This document shows positions 54,030 through 64,000 of a stretch of DNA of 64,000 nucleotides, in pieces. Made by a program: the position numbers and the translations under genes. The DNA comes from Gordionus sp. m RMFG-2023 (taxonomy: Eukaryota; Nematomorpha; Gordioida; Chordodea; Parachordodidae). The stretch covers positions 27,071,561 through 27,135,560 of the forward strand of contig NC_088775.1 of NCBI RefSeq assembly GCF_954871325.1, in the 5' to 3' direction. The notes under the pieces are model-generated. The model worked only from the letters and a program-made list of their open reading frames with translations. It was not told the DNA's origin and did no database searches. Within the stretch, counting starts at the first letter, position 1. Every line of letters starts with the position of its first letter.

Positions 54030-57000
54030 ATATTCTTCAAGACTCAAATTCTCTTACATTCCTCTTAATATCCCCATTAATACAAAATAATTTTTCTTCT
54101 CCCTTTCATAAACATACCCAAAAATAATTATTTCCCCCCCCCTTTATATATATTCCCCAGTCTTTCAATTTTTTATTTACTTTAACCATTACATTTATTA
54201 AAACAAATAACCAACCTCTATCAAACACCAACCAACTCTAAAAACCTTTATGGCCATTCTTTCCTTTTATATTTAAAAACAATATCTTTACATCATTATT
54301 CTCTGCAGATTATTTCTTCTTACTCTCTGTCACATGCCCATTCATTACACAATTATTCACATCCTCTCCTTATCCACATCATGGTACACTGTCCTGCATA
54401 ATCTAAAAACATAAAAATCACCAAACCCGGCCTCTTCGCCAAACATAAAACCAATGGCATCGTTTGTCCTGAGTCCGGGAAGCGTCCTTCTCCTCCCTTC
54501 CTAAATCTCCTTTCCATTTTTTCTACTCACAGCCATTCTTCCACCTCATCCAACAACGCCCACACACCAACCACATCAGACACATTTATTCCCCTCCAAC
54601 CTACCACCCATGGCGACATCATCAACTTCCTAAAATCCGACAAACCTCCCATTATCTCTAGAATTCTTAAAGGCTCCAGAGTACAAGTATTAAAGCCCTC
54701 TCTACATGTTTTCAATAATTATTAAATAACTTCTCCTCTCTCGATCATTGGTTCAAACTCTTCGCATTTTTATTCACGAATCTTTAACCTCCCAATCCAG
54801 AGATTCAGAAATCTTTAACCCAACAAATCAAAGACGCAACCTTACATCCCCTTACCCTCACAACCACAACATCTTCTCATGAACCCAAAAAACTCTCCAG
54901 ACTACAATTAAAGGCAAAGTTAATTTCCAACAAAATTAGCAACTTAAACATCAAATCCGCTCTTCGCTTAGTAGCATCTGATGATTCATTTGCCACTAGC
55001 AACGAATGAAGAAAGTTTCAACAAAGTCAAACTTAAGCACCCCTCCGGAGTTGATTTCATACCTCCACCTCCCAATTATTTTCCTTCTGATTTCACCCCC
55101 GTCGAAGTGCGTAAATCTTTTCTATCCTTCCACCACGACTCTTCTCCCGGTTACGATGGGCTTCGTCCCATCTTCCTCCAGGATCTCACATCCCCCCTCA
55201 TAGTCAGCCAGGTCCCAATTTTACAAAATATAACAACATTTTGTAACTTTGTAACAAAATAGCACACGATCTCGTTCCCGAGCCCATCAGACCACTCTTT
55301 TTCGGTGCTAAACTAATCGCACTCGAAAAACCCAATAAGGATATCCGCCCAATCGCAATCGGAACCGTATTTCGCCGTCTTGTCGCTAAACTAATATCTT
55401 CCAAAATTAAGGACAACGCGGCATTAATTTTAGCCTTCACCAACTAGGAATCGGCATCCAAGGTGGCTGCGAAATAACACACGCTACTCGTATCCATCTC
55501 CAAACCAACCTAAGTAACGAAATCCTCGTTAAAATTAATTACTCTAACGCCTTCAACTCCATTCGCCGCTCTCACTTTCTCCTGCAAATGTACCACTCAT
55601 TCCCCACCTTTTCTCAATTCTTCCATTCCTGCTATTCCAAGCCATCTCATCTCCAATTCAACAACTATTTACTTTCATCATCTGAAGGGATCCAACAAGG
55701 CGATCCTTTGGGATCGATACTTTTCTGCATTGGAATCAATGAAATGGTCAAAAACATTTCTTCCAACTGCAATCTCCCACTGCATACTTTGTACATTGAT
55801 GACGGAATATTCTGCGGTCCCCCTAAAGAGGTTGCTAAGGCACTCACCATCATCAAAATACATTCCCATGCTATCGGTCTCTCACTCAACAAACAAAAAA
55901 CTGAGATCTGCCCATTTCATTGCTCCATCCCATTCAACAACAACTTCCATACAACCGAACTCTCATCCCTCAGTCATCTCGGCTCTCCAGTCGGTGGCCT
56001 GGAATCCATCAATTCTTCACTAACGCATCATCCAGCTTACTTCATTTCAAAAACATCTCTAAGTTTCTCCCTCTTATCAAGCTTTTTTTCACCTCAAAAA
56101 CTTTTTTTACATTCCTAAAATTCTCTATGCCCTTCGATCCACCTCAATTTTCAAATTCCCAGACTCATTAAAATCTTTTGAAATCTCCGTCAAATCTCTC
56201 GCCGAAGAGATTAATCTCCGCTTTAACCATAATTAATGGTTACAAGCATCACTTCCATGTAAGCTCGGGGTATCGGCTTACGCTCACCTCTAACTCTTTC
56301 CATCAGTGGTTTCATCGCCTCTCGTCTTTCATCTGACTCACACATTAGCCAGCTTTCTAACTTCCCTGACCCCTTATTAGCTGAAGCCCATCCACGACCT
56401 TCCTCATGTGCACAGAGAGACTGGGATATTCCACTCAACGAAGGCTCCGTAGCTTACCTAAAATCGAGCCTTCACGACGACGATCTCACAGTTTTTCACC
56501 AATTAAACCAAGGACCTTGTTACGAGTTTCTGGAAACCATACCCTCCAACAACCTCGATTTGTTGCTCTCCGCTGACGAGCTAAGATTTGCTATTGGATT
56601 ACGGCTCAATTGCGAAATTGTTCTTCCGTATCAATGCAAACATTGCGAAACCAGTGTCGACAGCAAGGGTAGACATTGCCTCTATTGTCGGTGAACATTT
56701 TACGCGCCCTGAAATCAGGAGGCATTCCATCTAGACTAGAACCAACCGGAATTTTTAAAAACGATGGAAAACGTCCTGATGGAATCCTTGATCCCCTGGT
56801 CAAGGGGCCAGCTCCTGGTTTGGGACTTCGCCTGCATTGACCCAAATGCACCATCTAACCATAACGTCGATGCCCTCGCCCTCACAGAATCCCGGAAAAC
56901 CATAAAATACAGTTCCTTAGACCCTTCTTTCTTATTCATAGCCATCGCCTGCTCCATTCTCACCACCTTCAGTAGCAAAGCCCAACATTTTTTCAAAGAA

Positions 57001-57290
57001 TTAGGCAAAAGGATCCGAGAAAAACCCGATCAGCCTAAGGAATCCCTCTTCTTACGCCAAAGACTTGCTACCGTCATCATTCGCTCTAACTATCTAAGCT
57101 TCATCTCTTCCATTGAATAACCTCCCATTTTCCAAGCTTCCTTTTTTTATCCCCCATTCTTTCTCGTAAATTCTATTCCTACATTTTTCACCTTTATTTA
57201 TTTTACCTTTTTAAAAAATCAATTATTTACTACTACATTTTGACAACATATCATATCAGTAAATACTCAAATAAAGTAACCCATGACCGG
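54030..57290 (+). mobile_element. LINE-like retrotransposon, strand-asymmetric
   Basis: From about 54030 the plus strand turns strikingly poor in G and rich in C, T and A. It stays so through the coding part and ends with AAAAAAAAA at about 57281-57290. One RT-type coding region spans about 54540-57120. The 5' leader (54030-54420) is C/T-rich. A (TA)n tract borders the left side, so target duplications cannot be told apart. It is inserted in the hAT at 53146-57780. Confidence 0.75.
54540..57120 (+). pseudogene. Reverse transcriptase with C-terminal nuclease-like domain
   Basis: Blocks in order, over changing frames: SFHHDSSPGYDGLRPIFLQD (about 55120), PLFFGAKLIALEK and RPIAIGTVFRRLVAKL (55290-55400), NAFNSIRR (55548), the RT core GIQQGDPLGSILF (55689) and YIDDGIFCGPP (55795), GLSLNKQKTEICPF (55879), LGSPVGG (55980), a Cys pair region QCKHC..DSKGRHCLYC (about 56630-56690), GKRPDGI and then LIPWSRGQLLVWDFACID. 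The last pair resembles the catalytic layout of PD-(D/E)xK-type nucleases; that reading is inference. Frame changes near 55250, 55440, 56110 and 56770 and stops at 55260 and 56691 (TGA) inactivate it. I recognise the family from many invertebrate predicted proteins, but not its clade name. Confidence 0.8.
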
Positions 57291-57780
57291 AAAAAAAAAT
57301 ATTTATATATTATATACAATTTTTAATAAAAATATTACATTTGCAATAAGAGTTATTTATAGTTTGATAATATAATCATTTGTATGTATTAATTATAATT
57401 GTTAAATTATATTTTTTTAAACACCATACACATAAAAATTTAATTAAAATAATTATTTTAAACATATAAGATATATTGTGTGATAATAAATAATGGGAAG
57501 TTTGGGGGGGGGGGGGAATTTTTTTTCTTTCTCACCAAATGGATTGAATTAGTTTACAATTAACTAAACATTGATAAAATTTTCAGAATAATGCCTTTAA
57601 TTTTAAATTTAGTCAAATCTGTTATTTATATTTTTTTATTTATGCTGGCTGCTATAGTGGTTAGACACTAATAAAATATAAAACATTGGCAAATTTTAAA
57701 AATCAGGGTTGGGGTGAAGCCCCTCCTCTATAAAAAATTTAACCCCCCACCCCCATGGATAGATCTTGGCTACGTCACTG

Positions 57781-58379
57781 AAGCTAGCATTTATTATGTA
57801 ATATAAATTTGTTAAATATATGATCAGTTTAAAATATGGAATAAAATAAATATTTTAAGTTTGAAAATAAACCACTTTTTTCAAATTGGCGCCTTGAACT
57901 GGGACTGACCTGGTCTACAAAAATGTGCCACCCGAATATAGGTGAGTTTGGGCAAAAAAATTCAACTTTGCAGGCATAAAATATTAGTAATTTATTCATT
58001 TAGATGATTGGAAAAGATGGGATTATTCATAAAATTTTTTAGGAATATTATATTAATAAAATAAAATTTAAAATAAAATTAATAATGTGAGAATATAGTT
58101 TAATGAATCTTCAATTTTTTTAAACTTATTCCAACAATTTTTTACATTTATTTTAAGATTGTAATAAAAGAAAATTATTTAATATCTATTTTATTTAATT
58201 ATTTTTTATTATATATTTGGTTGTATGTTTAAATTTAAAATTTCAACCAAGATATTGTAAATGTAACTTTAAAATTTTAAAGTTTCCATAACAATCACTT
58301 ATTAATTAACATCCCCCCTTTTCAATCATAGAATATGAATATAATATGTCATTATAAACAGTAATTAATATATATATAT
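57781..58379. other. AT-rich stretch, no feature
   Basis: No coding segment or paired ends. A short GGCGCC/CTGGGACTGACC patch near 57890 is unexplained. Confidence 0.45.
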
Positions 58380-59732
58380 CAGAGACCTGCAGAGGTACCA
58401 TTTGCACGGCCCGGCCCGGATTTAAAAATTTAAGGGAATTTTTTAAAATTATATTCGACCTGGTATATACAAAAATTCACCTATGAGGTATTTTACCATA
58501 AAAGAAGATAATTGTATTATATAATATTGTAAAAAAAAATAATGAAAAATGTTGGATTAAAAACTTTCATGACTCAAGGTAAATATAATAAATGCAATAA
58601 ATATTTGACAGTTTGCAAAGTAAAAAAACTAGCATGATTGACGAAACCCTATACTCAAGATATTAAAAATCACAAATTATCATGAAGAAAGAGAAGCATA
58701 TCTACCTTTTCAGGTTGAAGATTACTTCTTCTTTCTTCAAGAATTCTCCCAGTAGTGTAAAAATTCCGCTCACAGCTTGCACTTAAAGCAGGAATTGCCA
58801 ATTTTGCTAAAATTGGAAATTCGCTTTGATGAGCCGCCCACCACTCTAACAAATTATCCACCTTAAATGTTTTATCTATTATTTATGTAATTATAATATT
58901 CATCATCGGGTATTGACATATTACCAGAATTACCATCGCCCCATTTGTCATAAAACGATTCAGTTTGTTTAACAACAGTCGTAATTTGACTGGTCGATGG
59001 TATTTCATTTACTTTCTGAGCCTCTTGTAATTTAATATAATCTTTTATATAGTTTTCCGTCATTTTGCGATCTGTCCCTGACTACATACGTAATTGCTTG
59101 AATTTGGGACAGAGAAAAAGAGAAATAAAATGATACTTGTGTAAAACAAATTTTTCAATTAAAAAATGCTTTATATTAAGTAAAATCAATTTTATTCTCC
59201 TTTTTCGCTTTGAAAGGTATTATAAACTTTAAGAAGTGATATTCCTTTATTTGATTGTTTTGGTAAAATATATTCTAAAAATTTAGATATGAATTATAAA
59301 AAAATATATTAATAATACTTGAATATTGGGGCTTATTTAAGATATTCCTTTATTTGATTGTTTTGGTAAAATATGTTGTAAAAATTTAGATATGAATTAT
59401 AAAAAAATATATTAAACTTAGAATAAATTTGCAGGAAATTAATAATTAGATCGATCTGTGGGTGTTAGGTAGTGTTAACCATCACCCAATATTATATTAA
59501 TCATAACTATAATATAATATAATCTTATAACCATTAACTCATAATGTAAAAATTTTTATAAAAAATATTAAGGCCCGGCCCGGGTTTAACAATCTTAGGC
59601 CCGGCCCGCGTATATTAAAAAAAAATTTTTTAGGCCCGGCCCGGATATGTTTAAAAAAAAATTTTTTAGGCCCGGCCCGGGTATATTTAAAAATTTTAAA
59701 ATACGGCCCGGCCCTGGGCCTGCAGGTCTCTG
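58380..59732 (-). mobile_element. hAT, GGCCCGGCCC family, short complete copy
   Basis: The ends CAGAGACCTGCAG and CTGCAGGTCTCTG are perfect inverted repeats, with the 8-mer ATATATAT on both sides (58372-58379, 59733-59740). The right end carries four AGGCCCGGCCC(G) blocks spaced by T/A runs, the left only one. It is a deletion derivative of 1353 bp keeping two transposase pieces on the minus strand. Nearly identical to the outer parts of 40842-45965. Confidence 0.9.
58670..59063 (-). pseudogene. hAT transposase remnant, two pieces
   Basis: The first piece (59063-58872) is MTENYIKDYIKLQEAQKVNE and on, of a linker type. The second (58861-58670) is the C-terminal dimer block: NLLEWWAAHQSEFPILAKLA, ALSASCERNFYTTGRIL, RRSNLQPEKVDMLLFLHDN. 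The W-W and SASxER motifs are those of hAT transposases. Only a short TAA-containing gap separates the pieces. The catalytic core is absent. Confidence 0.8.
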
Positions 59733-59834
59733 ATATATATAATAGAAGGTAAATATTTTCTAAAATAATAAATATTATATAAACTTTTAAAGAAAAAAGC
59801 ATTTATATAAAAAATGTAAAATAAAAATAAGCCA

Positions 59835-60245
59835 ACCAGAGGACGAATAGTTCTATAAACTTGAGTCGCTAGAGGACGAACAGTTCTATGAATTTGAGTC
59901 ATCGACTAGAGGACGATAAGTTCTATGAACTTGAGTCATCGAGTAGAGGACGATAAGTTCTATGAACTTGAGTCATCGACTAGAGGACGATAAGTTCTAT
60001 GAACTTGAGTCATCGACTAGAGGACGAATAGTTTTATGAACTTGAGTCATCGACTAGAGGACGATAAGTTCTATAAACTTGAGTCATCGACTAGAGGACG
60101 AATAGTTTTATGAACTTGAGGCGTCGACTAGAGGACGATAAGTTCTATGAACTTGAGTCATCGACTAGAAGACGAATAGTTTATGAACTTGAGGCGTCGA
60201 CACGAATAGTTCTATGAACTTGAGTATACTAAAGGACGAAGATTT
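59835..60245 (+). repeat. 37-bp minisatellite, about 11 copies
   Basis: The unit TAGAGGACGATAAGTTCTAT..GAACTTGAGTCATCGAC repeats about 11 times with few changes. GATAAG and GAATAG variants alternate, and the outer units are more diverged, as in arrays that grow from the centre. The unit is not a multiple of 3 and contains stops, so it is not coding. Confidence 0.92.
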
Positions 60246-60335
60246 TAAATTAGTTATTATTTATAAAACATTTTTTTATTTTTAACTTTAGATTTCCAAC
60301 TTGAGTCATTATACGAAATATAATATACTTGATAG

Positions 60336-60665
60336 TGATCTGCATCGGACCTAATTTTTCAAGCCCGGCCCGGCCTGAAATTTTTTTTAAAAAGTTTTAC
60401 CGGCTCGGCCCGAACCCGAAATGTTTTTGAAAAAGTTATGCCGACCCGGCCCGAATTATTTAAATATACAAAGTCATTTTTATAATTACTCATTTCAATA
60501 TATAAAATCAAATATTTTTATTTTACATAAAAAATTCAATATAAAATTGATACAGACCCGCCCGATTTTTTTTTTGAAAATATTAGGCCTGGCCCGGCCC
60601 GAACCCACTCTTTTAAATAGAATTAGACTCAAGCCCGACCCCATGCCCGTTCGGGCCGGGCCAGA
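60336..60665 (+). mobile_element. hAT-type MITE with GGCCCGGCCC blocks
   Basis: AGCCCGGCCCGGCCTG, CGGCTCGGCCCGAACCC and CCGACCCGGCCCG lie at the left, CAGACCCGCCCG, GGCCTGGCCCGGCCCG and TTCGGGCCGGGCCAGAGAAC at the right, with an AT-rich centre. No exact inverted ends or target duplication were found; borders are approximate. Confidence 0.5.
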
Positions 60666-60821
60666 GAACGAATGAATTATTGGAAATGGGGAAGATCGTG
60701 ATTTAAATTTAGTCTAGATTTTTTAATATATTTTTTTTAAAGCTTTTATCAGAATTGTGAACATTATAACAATTTAATATAATATAGCGATACACTTTAT
60801 ACCAACAAAATGTTTATTATA

Positions 60822-61892
60822 CAGGGTTGCATGTGTTTTATTTGGTGATATAATAAAAACAAAAACTATTAAGTGGTATAATTATTAAATATGAAGTTTT
60901 TATAAAACAAATACCTCATTTATGTATTAAGAAAAAAAATAGTTTAAGTGAATATTTTTTCAAATTTTTACAATAATTTTTATTTTAAAAAGTAACATAA
61001 GAATTTACCTATGAGATGTTTCTAGAATATCGTAAGTAATTGGAAAATTAATTATTTGGAAGTATAAGTGGTAATACTGTATTGTATAAATCATCAACAA
61101 AAAATAATACTATGTATTTAATGATCTTTATTTCAGATTCTATGAACCTTCTCAATATTTATCATAAAGACTTACATAAAGAATTTAAACTTAAAATCAG
61201 CCACCACCCACCTTTAAAGTAATTAACTTATATTACAGATAAATGTAAATGCCATTCTTTTTTTTCTATAGAAAGGCGCTCAGAAGAACGAAATATAAAA
61301 ATTATCAACCAAAGAATATTTTATTTTGTATATATTATAATAATCTATAATTCGCCCCCCTATAAACTCTGGAAAAGTTTCTTGCCTTAATTTGTTAACC
61401 GAGGCTATTGACGTATCAATATGTTTGGCAATGTCCTTTATTTTCATTCTTTCCATTTCCGGCTGAGACAAAAATTTGATTACTATGTCAATTTTCTCTT
61501 TATTCCAGCAATTATATTTTCTTTTTGGGTTTTGAATTGCCAGTGAGTTTATATGGTTTATTATAGTAGAATTGGCACTTATAGCAGATTGCGAAAATGA
61601 TGTGGAAAAGGAATGATTAGATAAAAAGGAATTATTATTATAGTATAAAGAAGAATTTCTAAAACTATTATTGGTATTATTGGATAAAATATTATTAATA
61701 TTAAACATTCTAAATTTAAAAAATTATTTTTTTGTAATTAAAAAGTTTTATGAGAAATTTTTATTAATTGTAAAAAAATTTTCCTAATACATGAATGCGG
61801 TATTTATTTTTTAAAAACTTGATAATTAATTTTTATACCACTTAATAGTTTTTGTTTTTATTATATCACCAAATAAAACACATGCAACCCTG
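60822..61892 (-). mobile_element. Mini-transposon with about 66-bp inverted ends
   Basis: The left end CAGGGTTGCATGTGTTTTAT and right end ATAAAACACATGCAACCCTG continue as perfect or near-perfect inverted repeats through ACTATTAAGTGGTATAA, about 66 bp. The left flank is TA, the right is TG, so a Tc1/pogo-type TA target is possible but not proven. Its 1071 bp hold a single sizeable reading frame, on the minus strand. Confidence 0.8.
61280..61708 (-). CDS. Helix-turn-helix protein, 142 aa, in mini-transposon
   Basis: The first 60 residues are Asn/Ser-rich (NILSNNTNNSFRNSS). Residues about 62-115 form a likely DNA-binding domain: KRKYNCWNKEKIDIVIKFLS, then MKIKDIAKHIDTSIASVNKL, in the style of psq/Tigger or CENP-B N-terminal domains with a helix-turn-helix. 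No DDE catalytic part follows, and the frame ends before it would begin. There is no stop or frameshift within the frame. It could be a truncated pogo-type transposase or a self-standing binding protein that represses or guides related elements. The family assignment is inference; the fold motif is the part I trust most. Confidence 0.55.
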   Translation of the reverse strand: MFNINNILSNNTNNSFRNSSLYYNNNSFLSNHSFSTSFSQSAISANSTIINHINSLAIQNPKRKYNCWNKEKIDIVIKFLSQPEMERMKIKDIAKHIDTSIASVNKLRQETFPEFIGGRIIDYYNIYKIKYSLVDNFYISFF

Positions 61893-62092
61893 TGAAAATC
61901 GCGAAGGGGGTGGGGGTGTTAATGCTTAAAACCTATTCATACTGTGATGTATATTGCCGACTTTTTTTAGATGAACCAAAGCTCTATTATGTCAAGAAAA
62001 ACATTGGTTTTAGTGTAGACCTTTTTTTTTATCGGGATTATTTTTTATCCCAAGAAAATAATTTATGCCTGAAAAATTTTTTTCAATAATTA

Positions 62093-62695
62093 ATATAATT
62101 TGAATTTATTTTTTGTTTCTTCGAAACACTCCCTTTTTTCCTCTTTTTAATAATATTATTTGTTTTCATGGTACTTTTAAAATAAATAAGATTTGTATTT
62201 TTTATTTTATATTTTTATATTTAGTTATAAAGTAACATATTTTATTGTTTTATTTATAACATATTATAGTATATAAAAATTTAATTATTAATAAAAAATT
62301 CATTCGCGTAAATTTGTTAGTTATTAAATGTCTTTATATGTGAATGATTTAATAAGACATAATTTTTGATATTTGAAAATTTTCTAAGCTGAGGTAATTT
62401 TAAAATAAATTCACTCTTTACATAAAAATTATTTATTAAAATAGAGAAACATAAATTAAAATGTTTTTGATCTATGATTTTAAATTTGTAAAACCTTAGA
62501 TAAAATCTAATAAAAATAGGCCTATAATCTTATCTTATATTATATAAATTAATACTAAATATCTTCAAAATAATATATAAATTACACAATATTTATTTAT
62601 ATTTTGAATATTTATTGATAACTGTATAATGCAAATAACAAGATTTATAATAGAATCAAAAAGATAAAAATGTCTATATATAATAGATAATGATT
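62093..62695. other. AT-rich stretch, no feature
   Basis: Nearly pure A/T sequence without inverted ends or coding segments. Confidence 0.5.
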
Positions 62696-63338
62696 TCATA
62701 TTGAAACATCCCAATTATTTAGGCACATACAATGTTTAAATGTTGTTGATGACATCCTGTTTCGCTTCTTGGTCAAAAAATCAACGGCCTTGCTGAATGC
62801 TCTTTCGCTTGGAACGCTGGACGTTTGTTGAGCAAGGTAATCCTTAGCTATCAGCGATAAGGTTGGGTAAAAATCGCTGTTTTTCGCCCACCAATCAAGT
62901 ATATTAGTTGACGCTGGTGCAACCGGTTCTTTGACATATTCATTAATTTCATCTCTAATGAGATCTGGAAATTCACAAGCTTCTCTAAAATTATAAATTA
63001 ATATAACCAAATATTTATAATTACTTTCTCAATTCGTAATGCATACAGACCGAATAAGGCTGTGTTTCCAAATCATCTAGAGAGAAGTCATACACATTTG
63101 ATTTTTGTGGCCACCCGTACATTTTATATAATGAATTGAATTTTTCATTATAATCCTGCTTTGCCACAAAATGAGGCATATATTTCATCTTAGTTTTCGG
63201 ATCTAACATGGTTACATAATTGCTGAATGTGCTCAGATAGTTTATACCCAAAAACCTAGTTGGCATTCGTAGATTATTACCTAAGGAAAACGAATGACTT
63301 AATAAATTAATTTTGAAATTTATTATAAAAAACATCAA
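62696..63338 (-). pseudogene. hAT transposase C-terminal part, minus strand
   Basis: The first exon-like piece (to 63025) has TMLDPKTKMKYMPHF, the LDPR-type block. The second (62984-62696) has LDWWAKNSDFYPTLSLIAKD and SSVPSERAFSKAVDFLTKKR, the dimer motif. A 40-nt GT-AG intron (62985-63024) joins them in phase (AA|A). The last exon ends cleanly. I see no stop in these parts. The catalytic half of this protein is not upstream on the same strand. Confidence 0.8.
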
Positions 63339-63437
63339 TTCAAAGCTTTGGATAGTAAGGAGTTCCGAAATATATTTTCCTTCATATTCAAGAATGAAAA
63401 AATCTGGACAAGATAGACAGCCTGTAACATAGAAAAA

Positions 63438-64000
63438 ATGTATAAAATTTCAAAATTACAACTCATAAAAAATTTAAAGAATATTAAAAGTAAATTGGCT
63501 ATCACGACTGATATGTGGACCTCCATTAACTCATCGTCTTTTTGTGTAATTACATGCCACTATATCGATAAAAAGTGGAAAATGGAAAGTTGTCTTTTAG
63601 ATTTAATTCAGCTACCATACCCTCATAGTGGTGAGGAGATATTACAATATTTGCTAGAATCTCTCGATGAATTTGAGATAAAGGACAAAATTATCTCCAT
63701 CACGCATGATAACGCACCAAACATAGTAAACGCTGCTGAAAAAATGATTACACATTTTCATGAAAAATATTAAACAAGCTTATACAGCCACCGATGTTTA
63801 GCTCATATTATAAATTTGATAGTTAAAGAGGGGATTTTAGCCTTAGATAAAAAACTAAATAAAATAACTAATCTTGTAAAGAAGTTACATTCTTCACCAA
63901 AACTTTTACAAAAGTACTTGGAGCTCTCAGGAGGGACGATGATTCCTTTAGATGTAGTAACTAGATGGAACTCTATATATTTAATGATATCAACAGTAAA
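63438..64000 (+). pseudogene. hAT transposase catalytic part, runs off window
   Basis: The peptide reads LAITTDMWTSINSSSFCVIT with the first catalytic-region Asp, then ISITHDNAPNIVNAAEKMI with the second, HRCLAHIINLIVKEGI with the CxxH motif, and VVTRWNSIYLMI. One in-frame TAA at about 63771 interrupts it. It faces the C-terminal part at 62696-63338 head to head with about 100 bp between, so the element is probably rearranged by an inversion. Confidence 0.8.

Larger units (their letters stand above)
53146..57780 (+). mobile_element. hAT element, CAGTGGCGTAG family, with retroelement inside
   Basis: The left end CAGTGGCGTAGACAAGGGGG and right end GATCTTGGCTACGTCACTG are inverted. G-rich (left) and C-rich (right) runs lie just inside. 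The flanking 8-mers GAGGTAAC and AAGCTAGC agree at only 5 of 8. The transposase remnant at about 53440-53850 carries the ZMYM1-like/DUF4371-type C-terminus. The long insertion between that remnant and the right end is the retroelement at about 54030-57290. Confidence 0.75.

Noticed and set aside
54527-54715. Minus-strand frame as a possible upstream exon of the host gene
   Set aside because: It is antisense to the retroelement at 54030-57290 and lacks a fitting donor and phase.
57650-57685. GCTATAGTGGTTAGACAC as a tRNA D-arm/A box
   Set aside because: No B box, T arm or terminator follows; chance match inside a hAT end.
59538-59902. Frames rich in RAGP/GPG repeats around the GGCCCGGCCC blocks
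   Set aside because: They are translations of subterminal repeats, not proteins.
59835-60245. CRISPR-like array
   Set aside because: The repeats are adjacent with no unique spacers, and the context is eukaryotic; it is a minisatellite.

Overview
The window looks like nuclear DNA of an invertebrate metazoan. It has very AT-rich non-coding sequence, spliceosomal GT-AG introns, and a dense load of hAT, Tc1, LINE and Gypsy elements. A flavivirus-like fossil is also present, of a kind known from arthropod and other invertebrate genomes. I cannot name the species. The only host gene I can support is one very large gene on the minus strand. Ten exons between 51302 and 4052 join in phase at all nine introns into 974 uninterrupted codons. 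Coding GC and CpG content are clearly above the surrounding DNA. The gene enters from the right of 51302 and leaves to the left of 4052. Its product is long, Ser/Asn/Asp-rich and mostly disordered-looking, with one more ordered, helical-looking exon (50870-51302). I do not recognise the family.

Layout: 1-4.0 kb holds an internally deleted hAT derivative (168-1095) and small relics. 4.05-4.68 kb holds exons 8-10. Intron 7 (4684-15054) holds a hAT shell (5081-13386, perfect 8-bp target duplication) containing a broken Gypsy element, a foldback relic, a tRNA-like sequence, a Tc1 copy and a MITE. Exon 7 is followed, moving right, by intron 6 with an almost complete hAT (15504-18464). Exons 6 and 5 lie at 18.8-20.4 kb. 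Intron 4 holds a 4.2-kb hAT (21755-25998) with two smaller elements inside it. Exons 4 and 3 lie at 26.3-27.1 kb. Intron 2 (27090-32612) holds MITEs and the flavivirus-like fossil (about 28.3-30.95 kb), whose arms are inverted relative to each other. Exon 2 lies at 32.6-33.1 kb.

Intron 1 (33092-50869) holds the most complex structure: a hAT relic (35.8-47.4 kb) split by a second hAT (36356-46970, perfect TSD GAAACGAT). That second hAT is split by a third hAT and a fourth, and the fourth contains a LINE with a 15-bp target duplication. Exon 1 of this window is at 50.9-51.3 kb. Further right are a foldback element, a ZMYM1-type hAT (53146-57780) carrying a LINE-like retrotransposon, a short copy of the fourth hAT family (58380-59732), a 37-bp minisatellite, a mini-transposon encoding only a helix-turn-helix protein (60822-61892), and a rearranged hAT running off the right edge.

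Functionally, nearly everything outside the exons is mobile DNA or its debris. The host gene survives because insertions lie in introns, and intron length is set by transposon nesting. The most notable items are the flavivirus-like fossil, the giant intron-laden gene, the dated nesting order shown by target duplications, and a shared hAT design with GC-only subterminal repeats and 36-42-nt mini-introns.
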